DNA of 64,000 nt from the NCBI GenBank assembly GCA_045634085.1, contig JAZQZM010000077.1:45615-109614 (forward strand). The letters are read 5' to 3'. The notes beneath the pieces were generated by a model that was given only the letters and a program-made list of their open reading frames with translations, ran no database searches and was not told where the DNA came from. Of the stretch, positions 26,411 through 34,820 are shown piece after piece. The DNA comes from HGM04593 sp045634085 (GTDB lineage: Bacteria > Bacteroidota > Bacteroidia > Bacteroidales > Bacteroidaceae). Every line of letters begins with the position of its first letter. The stretch's first letter is position 1. Both the position numbers and the translations under genes were made by a program.

Positions 26411-27664
26411 TCAATTTCTCTCGAGCATATATTGCACAGCACACACGCCCACTAGCCTGTCATACCGTTCTCCGAAACCTCTATAATATACATATATCAG
26501 ATACTCGTTCTCTGCATCATACATGTCCCCCTCGGCAGTAGCGGTCTGTGCTACAGTTGCACCATGAGGTAACCACACATACATATAATTGTACAATCCC
26601 AACTTCAAAAGCTGCGTCGTATGGTAATAGCCCTCTTCGGCATCGTAATCGAGAATGCTCATTTGCGAGAGGAGATTCCCGCACATATCACCAAGCAGAT
26701 AGTAGTCACCACCTTGACGATACGGTGCATCAAGCGCAAAATGTACATACACATAATCGGCCTCAATGGATGACCCACGGCCTTCAAGTGTATTCACATA
26801 ATAACGTCCGTTCTCATCGATATACGAAGAGTGAGTAATACGGGGTTTATCCATGTACAACAAGGCATGATACTCATCACCGTAAAGAGACACCTCCTCC
26901 ACATTCATACCCGGATAATCAGGGTCAGTGAGTTCAAAACGCCGATACTCGTTACCGGCATTGAATATAAGCCTCTCATTGTGGACGTACTCAAGCGAAT
27001 TGCCGGTAATATACGTGGGCTTAATACCGCTTACGGCATTATCACGCCTGCGATTCTGGTAGACAACCGGTTTCACCTCGTTTGAGGGAGAGGCGATATT
27101 CCAATTGGGATACTCTACCGTAAACGAGAGTTGCTGATAACTGTCATTAAGAGAGACATCGGTGTCACCGCTTATCGTAGCCGAAATGCCGACCTTTGGC
27201 TCCACCACTGAGAAACAGAAGAGAGCAACAGGAGCATCGCTATTCTCTTCGTCATCATAAAGTTCAACCTTGTAGTTTCCCGAAAGCACAAGTGACACAT
27301 TTTCATTAGGCAGCGTAAACCTGTAGTGCGTATACAGCCTGAGTGTATTTACCGAGTTTTCCCACTCCTCCACCGGAATATCGTTGAAACCATCGAGAAA
27401 CTCAATCTCATGCATATCCGAAGGCGTCCAATCGGAGTTGCAGTGTGTAATGCGGTATGTAAAACGGTGATATGCATGCGACATCTCATCAAATGAAAAA
27501 CACATGACATCATCACTGCCAAGAGTCATCACCGGCAAAGCATCCCACTGACCATTGAGTTCCATCTTTGGCGAAAGCACATTAGGAGCCATGGTATACA
27601 CGAACTGTGCACCGGCAGCCAAGGGCAGCAGCGCAAGCAGCAATATATATAGAAATCTCTTCAT
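26411..27664 (-). CDS. Type IX secretion plug-domain protein (DUF5103 family)
   Basis: The 417-residue protein has a signal peptide (MKRFLYILLLALLPLAAGAQ) and beta-rich mature sequence. Conserved-looking stretches match my memory of DUF5103 proteins: YRITHCNSDWTPSDMHEIEF, FTLPNENVSLVLSGNYKVEL, SFTVEYPNWNIASP, and a C-terminal ENEYLIYVYYRGFGERYDRL. In Flavobacterium a member of this family plugs the SprA pore of the type IX secretion system; in gut Bacteroidales the family persists without a proven role. It is monocistronic, with a TATCTTCGC element 20 nt upstream. Confidence 0.85.
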   Translation of the reverse strand: MKRFLYILLLALLPLAAGAQFVYTMAPNVLSPKMELNGQWDALPVMTLGSDDVMCFSFDEMSHAYHRFTYRITHCNSDWTPSDMHEIEFLDGFNDIPVEEWENSVNTLRLYTHYRFTLPNENVSLVLSGNYKVELYDDEENSDAPVALFCFSVVEPKVGISATISGDTDVSLNDSYQQLSFTVEYPNWNIASPSNEVKPVVYQNRRRDNAVSGIKPTYITGNSLEYVHNERLIFNAGNEYRRFELTDPDYPGMNVEEVSLYGDEYHALLYMDKPRITHSSYIDENGRYYVNTLEGRGSSIEADYVYVHFALDAPYRQGGDYYLLGDMCGNLLSQMSILDYDAEEGYYHTTQLLKLGLYNYMYVWLPHGATVAQTATAEGDMYDAENEYLIYVYYRGFGERYDRLVGVCAVQYMLERN

Positions 27665-27683
27665 GTGGAACTCTTATTTCAAT

Positions 27684-27692
27684 GCGAAGATA
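27684..27692 (-). promoter_or_regulatory. TATCTTCGC-type -7 element of the DUF5103 gene
   Basis: The minus-strand 9-mer TATCTTCGC lies 20 nt before the ATG, implying a leader of only about 10-15 nt. Confidence 0.5.
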
Positions 27693-27745
27693 GTCATTAA
27701 TTGATTATATTACCGTATATTTACATAATTTATATATTGAAGGAG

Positions 27746-28594
27746 ATGATAAAGAAGATTATCACGTCACTGCTCGCCTTGTTGCCAATGATGATTGCAG
27801 CACAGGACATCATATACAGCAAGAGTGACAGCATTGCCATAGAAAAGATTCTAAGCAAACACCAAGCAGGAGAATACAGCAACAAAGGTGAGCTTTCACT
27901 TGCCATTGCGCATGAGTTCATCGGTAAAAAGTACGTTGCAAACACTTTGGAAAACGGAGCCGTAGAGCCACTGTTCATCAGCTGTGACAGACTTGACTGC
28001 AGCACATTTGTAGAACTAGTAACAGCAATATCTCTTACTGTCATCCAGAACAAGAAGAACTTTGATGATGTATGCAAGAACCTCGAAATGCTACGCTACA
28101 AAGGAGGCGTAAGAAACGGCTACCCCAGCAGGCTTCACTACACGAGCTGGTGGATAGCCGACAATATGACAAAAGGTATCATCGAAGAGGTTACAGGCCA
28201 CACAAAGCATGATACACAGATACTTGAGCTCGACTTCATGAGCACACACCCCGACAGTTATCCATTGCTCAAAGAGGACTATGCCATGCGGGCACAGATT
28301 GTAGAATTGGAAAAGCCCTTCCAAGGAATAGCAACAAACTATATACCAAAATCCCTGCTCAACAAAGGCAAAGAGGTTCTGGAGATAAGGAATGGCGACA
28401 TAATTGCATTGGTAACTACAGTCAAAGGACTCGACATCTCACATGTCGGATTCGCATATTGGAACAATGGCACGCTTCATCTGCTGCATGCCTCAAGCGG
28501 AAAGGGGAAAGTCATCAAGGACACAGTCACGCTGTTCAATTACCAAAAGAACAGAAACAAACAGATTGGAATAAGAGTTTTAAGATTGAAATAG
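27746..28594 (+). CDS. N-acetylmuramoyl-L-alanine amidase-like protein (DUF1460)
   Basis: ATG 27746 gives 282 residues with a signal peptide (MIKKIITSLLALLPMMIAAQ), so the protein acts in the periplasm. The catalytic-type Cys lies in SCDRLDCSTFVELVTA and the matching His in ISHVGFAYWNNGTLHLLHAS, an NlpC/P60-like arrangement used by DUF1460 peptidoglycan-peptide amidases. The upstream frame to 27701 encodes no sensible leader. An AGGAG directly abuts the ATG, which is too close to act as a Shine-Dalgarno site. It converges on the OmpA-like gene with a shared terminator. Confidence 0.87.
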   Translation: MIKKIITSLLALLPMMIAAQDIIYSKSDSIAIEKILSKHQAGEYSNKGELSLAIAHEFIGKKYVANTLENGAVEPLFISCDRLDCSTFVELVTAISLTVIQNKKNFDDVCKNLEMLRYKGGVRNGYPSRLHYTSWWIADNMTKGIIEEVTGHTKHDTQILELDFMSTHPDSYPLLKEDYAMRAQIVELEKPFQGIATNYIPKSLLNKGKEVLEIRNGDIIALVTTVKGLDISHVGFAYWNNGTLHLLHASSGKGKVIKDTVTLFNYQKNRNKQIGIRVLRLK

Positions 28595-28603
28595 CTGATA
28601 TAC

Positions 28604-28642
28604 AAAAAAAACGAAGTCACCTCGGGGTGACTTCGTTTTTTA
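28604..28642. terminator. Bidirectional terminator with UCGG tetraloop
   Basis: A run of A, then ACGAAGTCACC, loop TCGG, GGTGACTTCGT and a run of T form a stem of about 17 bp between the convergent DUF1460 and OmpA-like genes. The U-stretch serves the plus strand and the A-stretch gives a U-run on the minus strand. Confidence 0.88.
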
Positions 28643-28658
28643 TATCATGCATTTGCAA

Positions 28659-29348
28659 TTATTCCAATGCACCGTTGCTTGCAGCGTTGATCATAGCCTC
28701 GCTTGCATAGAGATAAATCTCTACACGACGGTTCTCGGCACGGCCTGCAGATGTACCATTGTCGGCAACCGGCTCCTTAGAGCCCTTACCAACAACACTC
28801 TTTACCTGTACTGGGGATACACCAGAAGCAAGTAGGTAGTTAGCAACAGCGTTTGCACGGTTTACTGAAAGAGGGTCGTTGATTTTGTCATTACCTGTAG
28901 AGTCTGTGTGACCGAAGATAGCAACATCGGCATCAGCGAACTCAATCAACACCTGAGCAAACTCAGCAAGGTCTGACTTTGCATTTGCCTTTAGGTCATA
29001 CTTGTTTGTATCGAACATAAGACCTGAGTTGAAAGTTACCTTTACAGCTGTAAGGTTGTTTGCGTCAGTCACAGTCTCAACCTTTGCATTCTCAATCTCA
29101 GCAGCAGCTGCAGCAGCCTTGTCCATTCTCTTACCGATGATTACACCTGCACCTGTACCCACAGCAGTACCTACAGCAGCACCGATAGCTGTGTTACCTG
29201 CCAACTTACCGATGAGAGCACCGAGAGCGGCACCACCGGCAGCACCAATTACACCACCCTTAGCAGTGTTGTTCCATGTTGCACAACTGGCCATAAGCAC
29301 AACAGCACTGAGTGCTACACAAAGCGATTTGAAGAAATTTCTTTTCAT
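28659..29348 (-). CDS. OmpA-family lipoprotein with glycine zipper
   Basis: The 229-residue protein has a lipoprotein signal peptide ending LMASC (lipid Cys at residue 22). A Gly/Ala-rich zipper follows (about 31-75, repeated GAAGGAALGALIG-type segments), then a C-terminal OmpA/MotB peptidoglycan-binding domain. That domain contains GHTDSTGNDKINDPLSVNRA and NRRVEIYLYA, with the Asp and Arg that contact diaminopimelate. It resembles YiaD/YfiB-type outer-membrane anchors. It is monocistronic, with TAACTTTG upstream and a strong terminator. Confidence 0.9.
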   Translation of the reverse strand: MKRNFFKSLCVALSAVVLMASCATWNNTAKGGVIGAAGGAALGALIGKLAGNTAIGAAVGTAVGTGAGVIIGKRMDKAAAAAAEIENAKVETVTDANNLTAVKVTFNSGLMFDTNKYDLKANAKSDLAEFAQVLIEFADADVAIFGHTDSTGNDKINDPLSVNRANAVANYLLASGVSPVQVKSVVGKGSKEPVADNGTSAGRAENRRVEIYLYASEAMINAASNGALE

Positions 29349-29389
29349 AGAGTAAAATTTTAATAAATTAGTTCTTTCAATATCTACTG

Positions 29390-29397
29390 CAAAGTTA
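29390..29397 (-). promoter_or_regulatory. -7 element of the OmpA-like gene
   Basis: The minus strand reads TAACTTTG, 41 nt upstream of the ATG at 29348. Confidence 0.55.
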
Positions 29398-29513
29398 AAT
29401 AATTATGAGAGATTTTATACTAAACTTGGTGAGTTTTGTATACTTGGGCCTATAAAAAAACAAAAGAGTGAGTCAATTTAACAATTACAGATAGATATAT
29501 GAATATATTTTTG

Positions 29514-29521
29514 TATTTTTG
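29514..29521 (+). promoter_or_regulatory. -7 element of proS
   Basis: TATTTTTG lies 75 nt upstream of the proS ATG, followed by C as is usual in these promoters. Confidence 0.6.
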
Positions 29522-29595
29522 CAGTTAGTCAATAAACGTCGGAATTGTGACAATACCGCGATACAGAATCAAGAAAACAAAAAAAAGAATTAGAT

Positions 29596-31074
29596 ATGGC
29601 AGAGTTAAAAGAACTTACAAAACGTAGCGAGAGCTATTCACAGTGGTATAACGATCTCGTACTCAAGGCTGACCTTGCAGAGCAGTCACCGGTAAGAGGC
29701 TGCATGGTCATCAAGCCTTATGGATATGCAATCTGGGAGAAGATGCAGAGAGTGCTTGACGACATGTTCAAAGAGACCGGACACCAGAACGCATATTTCC
29801 CATTGCTCATTCCAAAGTCGTTCCTGAGCCGTGAGGCAGAACATGTGGAGGGCTTTGCAAAGGAGTGTGCAGTTGTTACACACTACCGTCTGAAGAACGC
29901 CGAGGACGGAAGCGGCGTGGTAGTAGACCCGGCTGCAAAACTCGAGGAGGAGATGATTATCCGCCCCACATCGGAGACAATCATCTGGAGTTCGTACAAG
30001 AACTGGATACAGTCGTACCGCGACCTGCCTATCAAGATTAACCAGTGGGCAAACGTAATGCGCTGGGAGATGCGTACACGTCTGTTCCTGCGTACAGCAG
30101 AGTTCCTTTGGCAGGAGGGCCACACCGCACATGCGACAAAGGAGGAGGCCGAAGAGGAAGCACGCACAATGCTCCATGTATACAACGACTTTGCGAACAA
30201 CTACATGGCATTGCCCGTAGTCATGGGCGTAAAGAGTGCCAACGAACGTTTTGCCGGCGCACTTGACACATACACCATCGAGGGTATGATGCAGGACGGC
30301 AAGGCATTGCAGTGCGGTACTTCACACTTCCTTGGCCAGAACTTCGCAAAGGCATTCAACGTACAGTTCGTAGACAAGAGCAACAACCTCGATTACGTAT
30401 GGGCTACATCATGGGGTGTATCAACACGTCTTATGGGTGCTCTAATCATGACACACTCCGACGACAACGGCCTTGTATTGCCACCGGCACTTGCACCTAT
30501 CCAGGTTGTAATCATACCTATCTGCAAGAACGAGGAGCAGCTCAATATCATTAAGAGCAAGACCGATCCAATGATTGCCGAGTTGAAGAAACTGGGCATC
30601 ACCGTTAAATTCGACGACGCCGACAACAAACGTCCCGGATTCAAGTTTGCAGAGTATGAGCTCAAGGGCGTTCCTGTGCGTCTTGTACTTGGTGCACGTG
30701 ACATTGAGAACGGTACAATTGAGGTTATGCGCCGTGACACATTGACAAAGGAGACACGTGAAATTGAGGGCATTGTAGAATACGTTAAGCAGTTGCTCGA
30801 CGACATCCAGAAGAACCTCCACACAAAGGCTCTCGCAATGCGCGAGGCATGCACACGCACAGTAGATACCTACGAGGAGTTCAAGACCGAGATTGAGAAG
30901 GGAGGCTTTATCCTTGCACACTGGGACGGCACACCCGAGACCGAGGAGCAGATAAAGAACGACACAAAGGCGACAATCCGTTGTATACCTTTGGGCTGGG
31001 ACGAGACTCCAGGCACATGTATGGTTACAGGCAAGCCATCGGCACGCCGTGTACTCTTCGCAAGAGCATATTGA
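29596..31074 (+). CDS. proS: Prolyl-tRNA synthetase (archaeal/eukaryotic type)
   Basis: This class II synthetase charges tRNA-Pro. The 492-residue length, the absence of the bacterial YbaK-like editing insertion, and the Tyr-terminated C-terminal domain (ARRVLFARAY) place it in the archaeal/eukaryotic ProS type. Motif 2 lies around RWEMRTRLFLRTAEFLWQEG, and GTSHFLGQNFAKAF is in the active-site region. The anticodon-binding domain begins near residue 300. It is monocistronic with its own promoter and a strong terminator. Confidence 0.96.
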   Translation: MAELKELTKRSESYSQWYNDLVLKADLAEQSPVRGCMVIKPYGYAIWEKMQRVLDDMFKETGHQNAYFPLLIPKSFLSREAEHVEGFAKECAVVTHYRLKNAEDGSGVVVDPAAKLEEEMIIRPTSETIIWSSYKNWIQSYRDLPIKINQWANVMRWEMRTRLFLRTAEFLWQEGHTAHATKEEAEEEARTMLHVYNDFANNYMALPVVMGVKSANERFAGALDTYTIEGMMQDGKALQCGTSHFLGQNFAKAFNVQFVDKSNNLDYVWATSWGVSTRLMGALIMTHSDDNGLVLPPALAPIQVVIIPICKNEEQLNIIKSKTDPMIAELKKLGITVKFDDADNKRPGFKFAEYELKGVPVRLVLGARDIENGTIEVMRRDTLTKETREIEGIVEYVKQLLDDIQKNLHTKALAMREACTRTVDTYEEFKTEIEKGGFILAHWDGTPETEEQIKNDTKATIRCIPLGWDETPGTCMVTGKPSARRVLFARAY

Positions 31075-31092
31075 TTGATAAGTTTTATAACA

Positions 31093-31128
31093 AAGAAAGC
31101 AGTCCGGTCATGACCGGACTGCTTTCTT
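31093..31128. terminator. Terminator after proS, 36-bp perfect palindrome
   Basis: The 18-bp arms (31093-31110 and 31111-31128) are exact complements, giving a stem with a minimal loop. It lies between convergent proS and the glycosyltransferase gene and could act on both strands. Confidence 0.75.
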
Positions 31129-31205
31129 ATACCGACATCCCTCAACCAAGAGTTCATATCACTTTATTTGCACCAGAATTCTTTTACTCGCATTGAAAAG
31201 GTGCT

Positions 31206-32267
31206 TTACTCAAGGAAGACAGCCGACGCGTATCGTGTTCCGCGATTCCACTTTTCAAGCTTATAGAACGCAGTAGTGTCTTTAATTAAAGAAAGAGAGT
31301 TGATGAAACCACACAAACCCTGTTCTTCATAAAATACTGATGTATCAGAGAAATCCTCGTATGCAGCCATTTCCGAAGGACAAAGCATTACTTTCCTATA
31401 AGCAAATGCAATATTATAAGTTCCTGAAATCTTCTCGACAAGATATTTTGCATACAAATCCTTGCTCGGATGAACAAGCGGCATTATATAATCACACAAT
31501 CTTATATAAGAGTAGAATGTTGCATTATCTACAAAACTGTCAAAGAGAATAACGTTATCTGCCAGTCCAAATCTCTCAATACGGGAAACGATTGCTTTTC
31601 CATCACCTTTTTTGCAATTACACAAGAATATAAACTTGACATTCTCACCATACTTTGCCGATTCATTTATTATAGCATCATAATCACGACGCTTGTATGA
31701 CATTTCACCTGGTATTCCTATCCACAATTCTCCGGCAGGCTTTTCTATGCAAGTATCGCCATAGAAAGGATAATCAATAGGATAAAAGACCGAGACAGGC
31801 TTGTTACAGCGTCTTTTATAAGCATCGACAAGGATATCACTCAACAGAATATATTGGTCCATGCGGCGCGTTATTACACGTTGGCCCAAGCTTCCATTCA
31901 ATTTTGCGACATTATGAATAACCCCTACGACTTTTATACGGCGCGGAACGGCCATAATAAGAAAGAACTTCCAAGCCACACTACCCTGAGCGGTGTTCAA
32001 ATAGAGATGAGTGTATCCTTCACTCCTTAACATACGTCCTATCTGCAAAAACGAACCGAACAGATTCTTAAATCCATCAAAGGACAAATATGTAACCGGA
32101 ATATCCCCACACATATCCTTCCCGACACGGCTTTCCAGACGCGAATTCAGTACAAGAGAGCACTCACATCCTTGCGACTTGAAAAATAAACAAGCCGTAT
32201 GAAGACACTCGTCATGCCAATTATTAAACTCAACCAGCAGCACCTTCTTCTTCATAATACACAACAA
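31206..32267 (-). CDS. Putative glycosyltransferase
   Basis: The 353-residue product looks like a GT-B glycosyltransferase. It opens KKKVLLVEFNNWHDECLHTA, has VVGVIHNVAKLNG near residue 115, and a C-terminal half with GIPGEMSYKRRDYD, NVKFIFLCNCKKGDGKA and CDYIMPLVHPSKDLYAKYL, the last resembling the donor-sugar region. I cannot name donor or acceptor. It ends the acyltransferase-GT10-glycosyltransferase run and directly follows the fucosyltransferase (no gap), so coupled expression is likely. Base composition is visibly AT-richer than neighbouring housekeeping genes. The Met four codons in (32255) is probably the better start. Confidence 0.7.
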   Translation of the reverse strand: MLCIMKKKVLLVEFNNWHDECLHTACLFFKSQGCECSLVLNSRLESRVGKDMCGDIPVTYLSFDGFKNLFGSFLQIGRMLRSEGYTHLYLNTAQGSVAWKFFLIMAVPRRIKVVGVIHNVAKLNGSLGQRVITRRMDQYILLSDILVDAYKRRCNKPVSVFYPIDYPFYGDTCIEKPAGELWIGIPGEMSYKRRDYDAIINESAKYGENVKFIFLCNCKKGDGKAIVSRIERFGLADNVILFDSFVDNATFYSYIRLCDYIMPLVHPSKDLYAKYLVEKISGTYNIAFAYRKVMLCPSEMAAYEDFSDTSVFYEEQGLCGFINSLSLIKDTTAFYKLEKWNRGTRYASAVFLE

Positions 32268-33314
32268 CTATCGGTTCATTTTTTTATATAAAGCATATCG
32301 CAACTTGCATAGATTGCGATCTATAATATAGTTATATGCATTACGTATACTATGCATCGAATGAGCCGGTTCAAGCACAATCTTTTTACGTGGGAGATCA
32401 GGATCCAACGTATCCAAGGCACGAGATATCAGATCAAACATATTGTACTCGCCGAGAACCTTAGCCTTACACTCCTGCAGAAGAGATTGCGATTTTTCAA
32501 AAGCCTCATTGGCTATCAGACGTTCAATAATCTTGCATGTTGCATCAAAATCATTTATGTCAACCGGCGTATACGACCCTTCAGGGAAGTAATCGGACAG
32601 ATTTGTACATCCATGATAAATAGGATATGTCCCTGCCATATAACAATCAGACAGTTTTTCAGTCCAATAATATCTTGAGCACGAATTCTCAATTACTATA
32701 TGGTATTTATATTGTGAAAGAACCTCCCATTTGTCGTCAAATGCAGAGTATCCGCGACCAAAGACATCCACCTTGTCACCAAAACGTTCCTTCAGTTTGT
32801 CAATAAAACGTATACGATCCAGATGCCCCTTAGTAAAAGCCTTGTCACTGCCAATAACCGAAATCATTTTTGATTTACATGGAAAATCCATTGACTTAAA
32901 CTCATCATACCCAATTTGCGAAGTACCGCTTCCACGTTTATCAAACTTGGCACCGATGTACCAGGGGAGTATCGGGGGTAAAAACAGTACATTAGGATGC
33001 TTCATCCCTTCCTGACAAGAACACACCATACCGAACTGGCGACGATAATCACTAGGATAATCAAGGACAGACAACGGTTCACTCGTTGTCAGCACTAAAT
33101 TCTCCGGAGCGACATTGAATGTCAGCGGCTGTTTAAAAGACTTGCCACGAATAACCACAAAGTCCGGGTCATCAATAAACTCATTCACATAGAACCTATA
33201 CTTTCCGCATGATGAAAAACCCGCACCGCCTTCGGTTTGTCTGAGAATCCACTTTCCCTGTTCTCCAATACCGTTCAGAAGAATTACTTTATACACTCTT
33301 TTTTCCATTCTCAA
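32268..33314 (-). CDS. Family 10 glycosyltransferase (alpha-1,3-fucosyltransferase type)
   Basis: GT10 enzymes transfer fucose from GDP-fucose to GlcNAc-containing acceptors, making Lewis-type structures. The 348-residue protein carries the diagnostic donor-binding block near residues 210-240: ENSCSRYYWTEKLSDCYMAG followed by TYPIYHGCTNLSDYFP. The region before it (KMISVIGSDKAFTKGHLDRI and RFIDKL) also fits the family. The acceptor specificity cannot be read. It overlaps the acyltransferase gene by 26 bp and abuts the next glycosyltransferase. The gene is AT-richer than the window average, consistent with horizontal movement of glycan genes. Confidence 0.85.
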   Translation of the reverse strand: MRMEKRVYKVILLNGIGEQGKWILRQTEGGAGFSSCGKYRFYVNEFIDDPDFVVIRGKSFKQPLTFNVAPENLVLTTSEPLSVLDYPSDYRRQFGMVCSCQEGMKHPNVLFLPPILPWYIGAKFDKRGSGTSQIGYDEFKSMDFPCKSKMISVIGSDKAFTKGHLDRIRFIDKLKERFGDKVDVFGRGYSAFDDKWEVLSQYKYHIVIENSCSRYYWTEKLSDCYMAGTYPIYHGCTNLSDYFPEGSYTPVDINDFDATCKIIERLIANEAFEKSQSLLQECKAKVLGEYNMFDLISRALDTLDPDLPRKKIVLEPAHSMHSIRNAYNYIIDRNLCKLRYALYKKMNR

Positions 33315-34242
33315 TCAATCTTTTCCTGTCCTGTTCACGACGTCTCTCACGTTCGGCATATCCCTGACGGGTACGTTTCCAACGCTTGTGGGTCCATAGC
33401 CAAAGGTCAGGTGTCTCACGTATATTTTCTGCCAGCAGCCTGTAATACATATTTGTAGGTTCAAACTCCGGCAACAAAGCAGCATCCTCGGCCATATCCT
33501 CAATCTTCAGCACATAATGCCCCCTTTTCTCACGGTAGACATGAGCATAGAAAAGAGAAGCGTGTGTACGCTGGGCAATTTTCTCGGTACCGGTAAAGAC
33601 AGGAGTATCACGATGAAAGAAATCAACCCAGTGGTTTATCGATTCCCAGGTAGGCACCTGGTCGGCAATGAAACCTATCACATACTTCTTGCCCGACTTG
33701 CCTATCTGCATCACGCGTCTCAAGGTGTTGGCCATAGTTATCGACTCGGCTCCATACTGGTCACGCATCTTCTTGACAAGAGCATCGAATCTCTTGTTCT
33801 CAAGAGGATGATAGATATCGCCCACCACGGCATCGTCCCTTTTGAAATGCAGGGTTATTGATGTCACATACTCCCAATTGAAGAAATGTCCCATGTAAAG
33901 TACACAGGGATGACCAGCATCTACTGCCGCGTGGAACTTCTCCACACCCTCGAACCTCATGTAACGTTTGATTTCGGACTCACTCATGCCGTAATACTTC
34001 ACCATCTCCACAAAGTAGTCGCAAAGATTGCGGTAAAATTTCTTCTCGATACCCTTTATCTCCTTTAAATCCTTCTCAGGGAACGACTTCACAAGATTGT
34101 CACGCACCACCTTTTTGCGGTAACGCACGATATGATATACAGGATAATAAAGGAGTGTAGAAAAGAAATGCAACACGCACATGGGCAACTTGTTCATCAC
34201 AAACAAGAACGCGACTGCAATATAAAACAGAAGGGTTTTCAT
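33289..34242 (-). CDS. Lysophospholipid/lipid A acyltransferase (LpxL/HtrB family)
   Basis: LpxL-type enzymes add secondary acyl chains to lipid A at the inner membrane. The 317-residue product has an N-terminal membrane helix, the catalytic HX4E motif in GHFFNWE near residue 118, and family segments such as VIGFIADQVPTW and TPVFTGTEKIAQRTHASLFY. The C terminus is basic. It is the first gene of a three-gene run with two glycosyltransferases, which hints at joint lipid A or glycolipid decoration. tRNA-Arg lies 24 nt upstream on the same strand. Confidence 0.9.
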   Translation of the reverse strand: MKTLLFYIAVAFLFVMNKLPMCVLHFFSTLLYYPVYHIVRYRKKVVRDNLVKSFPEKDLKEIKGIEKKFYRNLCDYFVEMVKYYGMSESEIKRYMRFEGVEKFHAAVDAGHPCVLYMGHFFNWEYVTSITLHFKRDDAVVGDIYHPLENKRFDALVKKMRDQYGAESITMANTLRRVMQIGKSGKKYVIGFIADQVPTWESINHWVDFFHRDTPVFTGTEKIAQRTHASLFYAHVYREKRGHYVLKIEDMAEDAALLPEFEPTNMYYRLLAENIRETPDLWLWTHKRWKRTRQGYAERERRREQDRKRLIENGKKSV

Positions 34243-34266
34243 AGAAAATACAAACTGTGAGAAAAG

Positions 34267-34340
34267 TGATCCCGGTGGGATTCAAACCCACGACCTTCAG
34301 AACCGGAATCTGACGCTCTATTCAGCTAAGCTACGGGACC
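34267..34340 (-). tRNA. tRNA-Arg (CCG anticodon)
   Basis: On the minus strand a complete 74-nt cloverleaf can be folded. The acceptor stem is GGTCCCG/CGGGATC (one wobble), the anticodon arm TCAGA-TTCCGGT-TCTGA gives anticodon CCG, and the T-arm is GTGGG-TTTGAAT-CCCAC. The discriminator is A and the 3' CCA is not encoded. It reads the rare CGG codon. A TATCTTCGC promoter element lies 18 nt upstream, and a short T-rich stretch follows the 3' end. Confidence 0.95.
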
Positions 34341-34357
34341 TTGATTACTTTACCGAC

Positions 34358-34366
34358 GCGAAGATA
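34358..34366 (-). promoter_or_regulatory. TATCTTCGC-type -7 element of tRNA-Arg
   Basis: The minus-strand TATCTTCGC lies 18 nt before the first base of the tRNA, a sensible distance for a short 5' leader. The LpxL-type gene behind the tRNA may share this transcript. Confidence 0.55.
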
Positions 34367-34700
34367 TAAAAAAATGCCGACATACGAACATCGGTAATGA
34401 CAAAATGTTCGCCACCTAGAGCACGTCAAACACAAGAATGACGCCTAAATGAAAATAATTAAAAGATGTTTTCGATGAGTGATGCGAACTAACCTTGCGT
34501 GAGAGCTCTCTGAAACGACATACGAGATATTTCACTTTCGTTCGATATGACACCAACACGAAGTTTCCCAAGTCGCGGGTCAACATCTATACTAACACTA
34601 AAATTTTTATATTGCATGGTCAGGATGACAGACATCCGTAGGTAAAAGCTATATTTTTGCTGATTTTTTAGACAAAATGTTTAAAGAAAGCACAAATTTA

Positions 34701-34732
34701 TTTGCATATTGTATTTTACCAGCATATATTTG
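34701..34732 (+). promoter_or_regulatory. Consensus Bacteroidetes promoter of asnA
   Basis: TTTG at 34701-34704 is followed after exactly 20 nt by TATATTTG at 34725-34732. Both boxes and the spacing fit the Bacteroidetes primary sigma consensus. It leaves a leader of about 80 nt before the ATG at 34821. Confidence 0.75.
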
Positions 34733-34820
34733 TATAAATTCTGTAAATAGAGTTCAAAAACGAACAACTTTTTGCAAACAGCAAAAGCACAACAACGACA
34801 AAATGTCAACATAAAACAAT

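Larger units (their letters stand above)
34341..34820. other. 480-bp intergenic region between tRNA-Arg and asnA
   Basis: It holds the tRNA promoter at one end and the asnA promoter (34701-34732) at the other. In between, CGAGATATTTCACTTTCGTT plus CGATATGACA (about 34524-34553) and AGGATGACAGACATCC (about 34622-34637) look like decayed copies of intergenic dispersed repeats of the 'CGAGAT..CTCG..CGATATGACA' style seen in many genomes. No coding frame is credible. Confidence 0.4.

Noticed and set aside
33289..33314. The 26-bp overlap of the acyltransferase and fucosyltransferase genes as a frameshift
   Set aside because: Both proteins are complete with normal ends and starts; the overlap is just tight packing.
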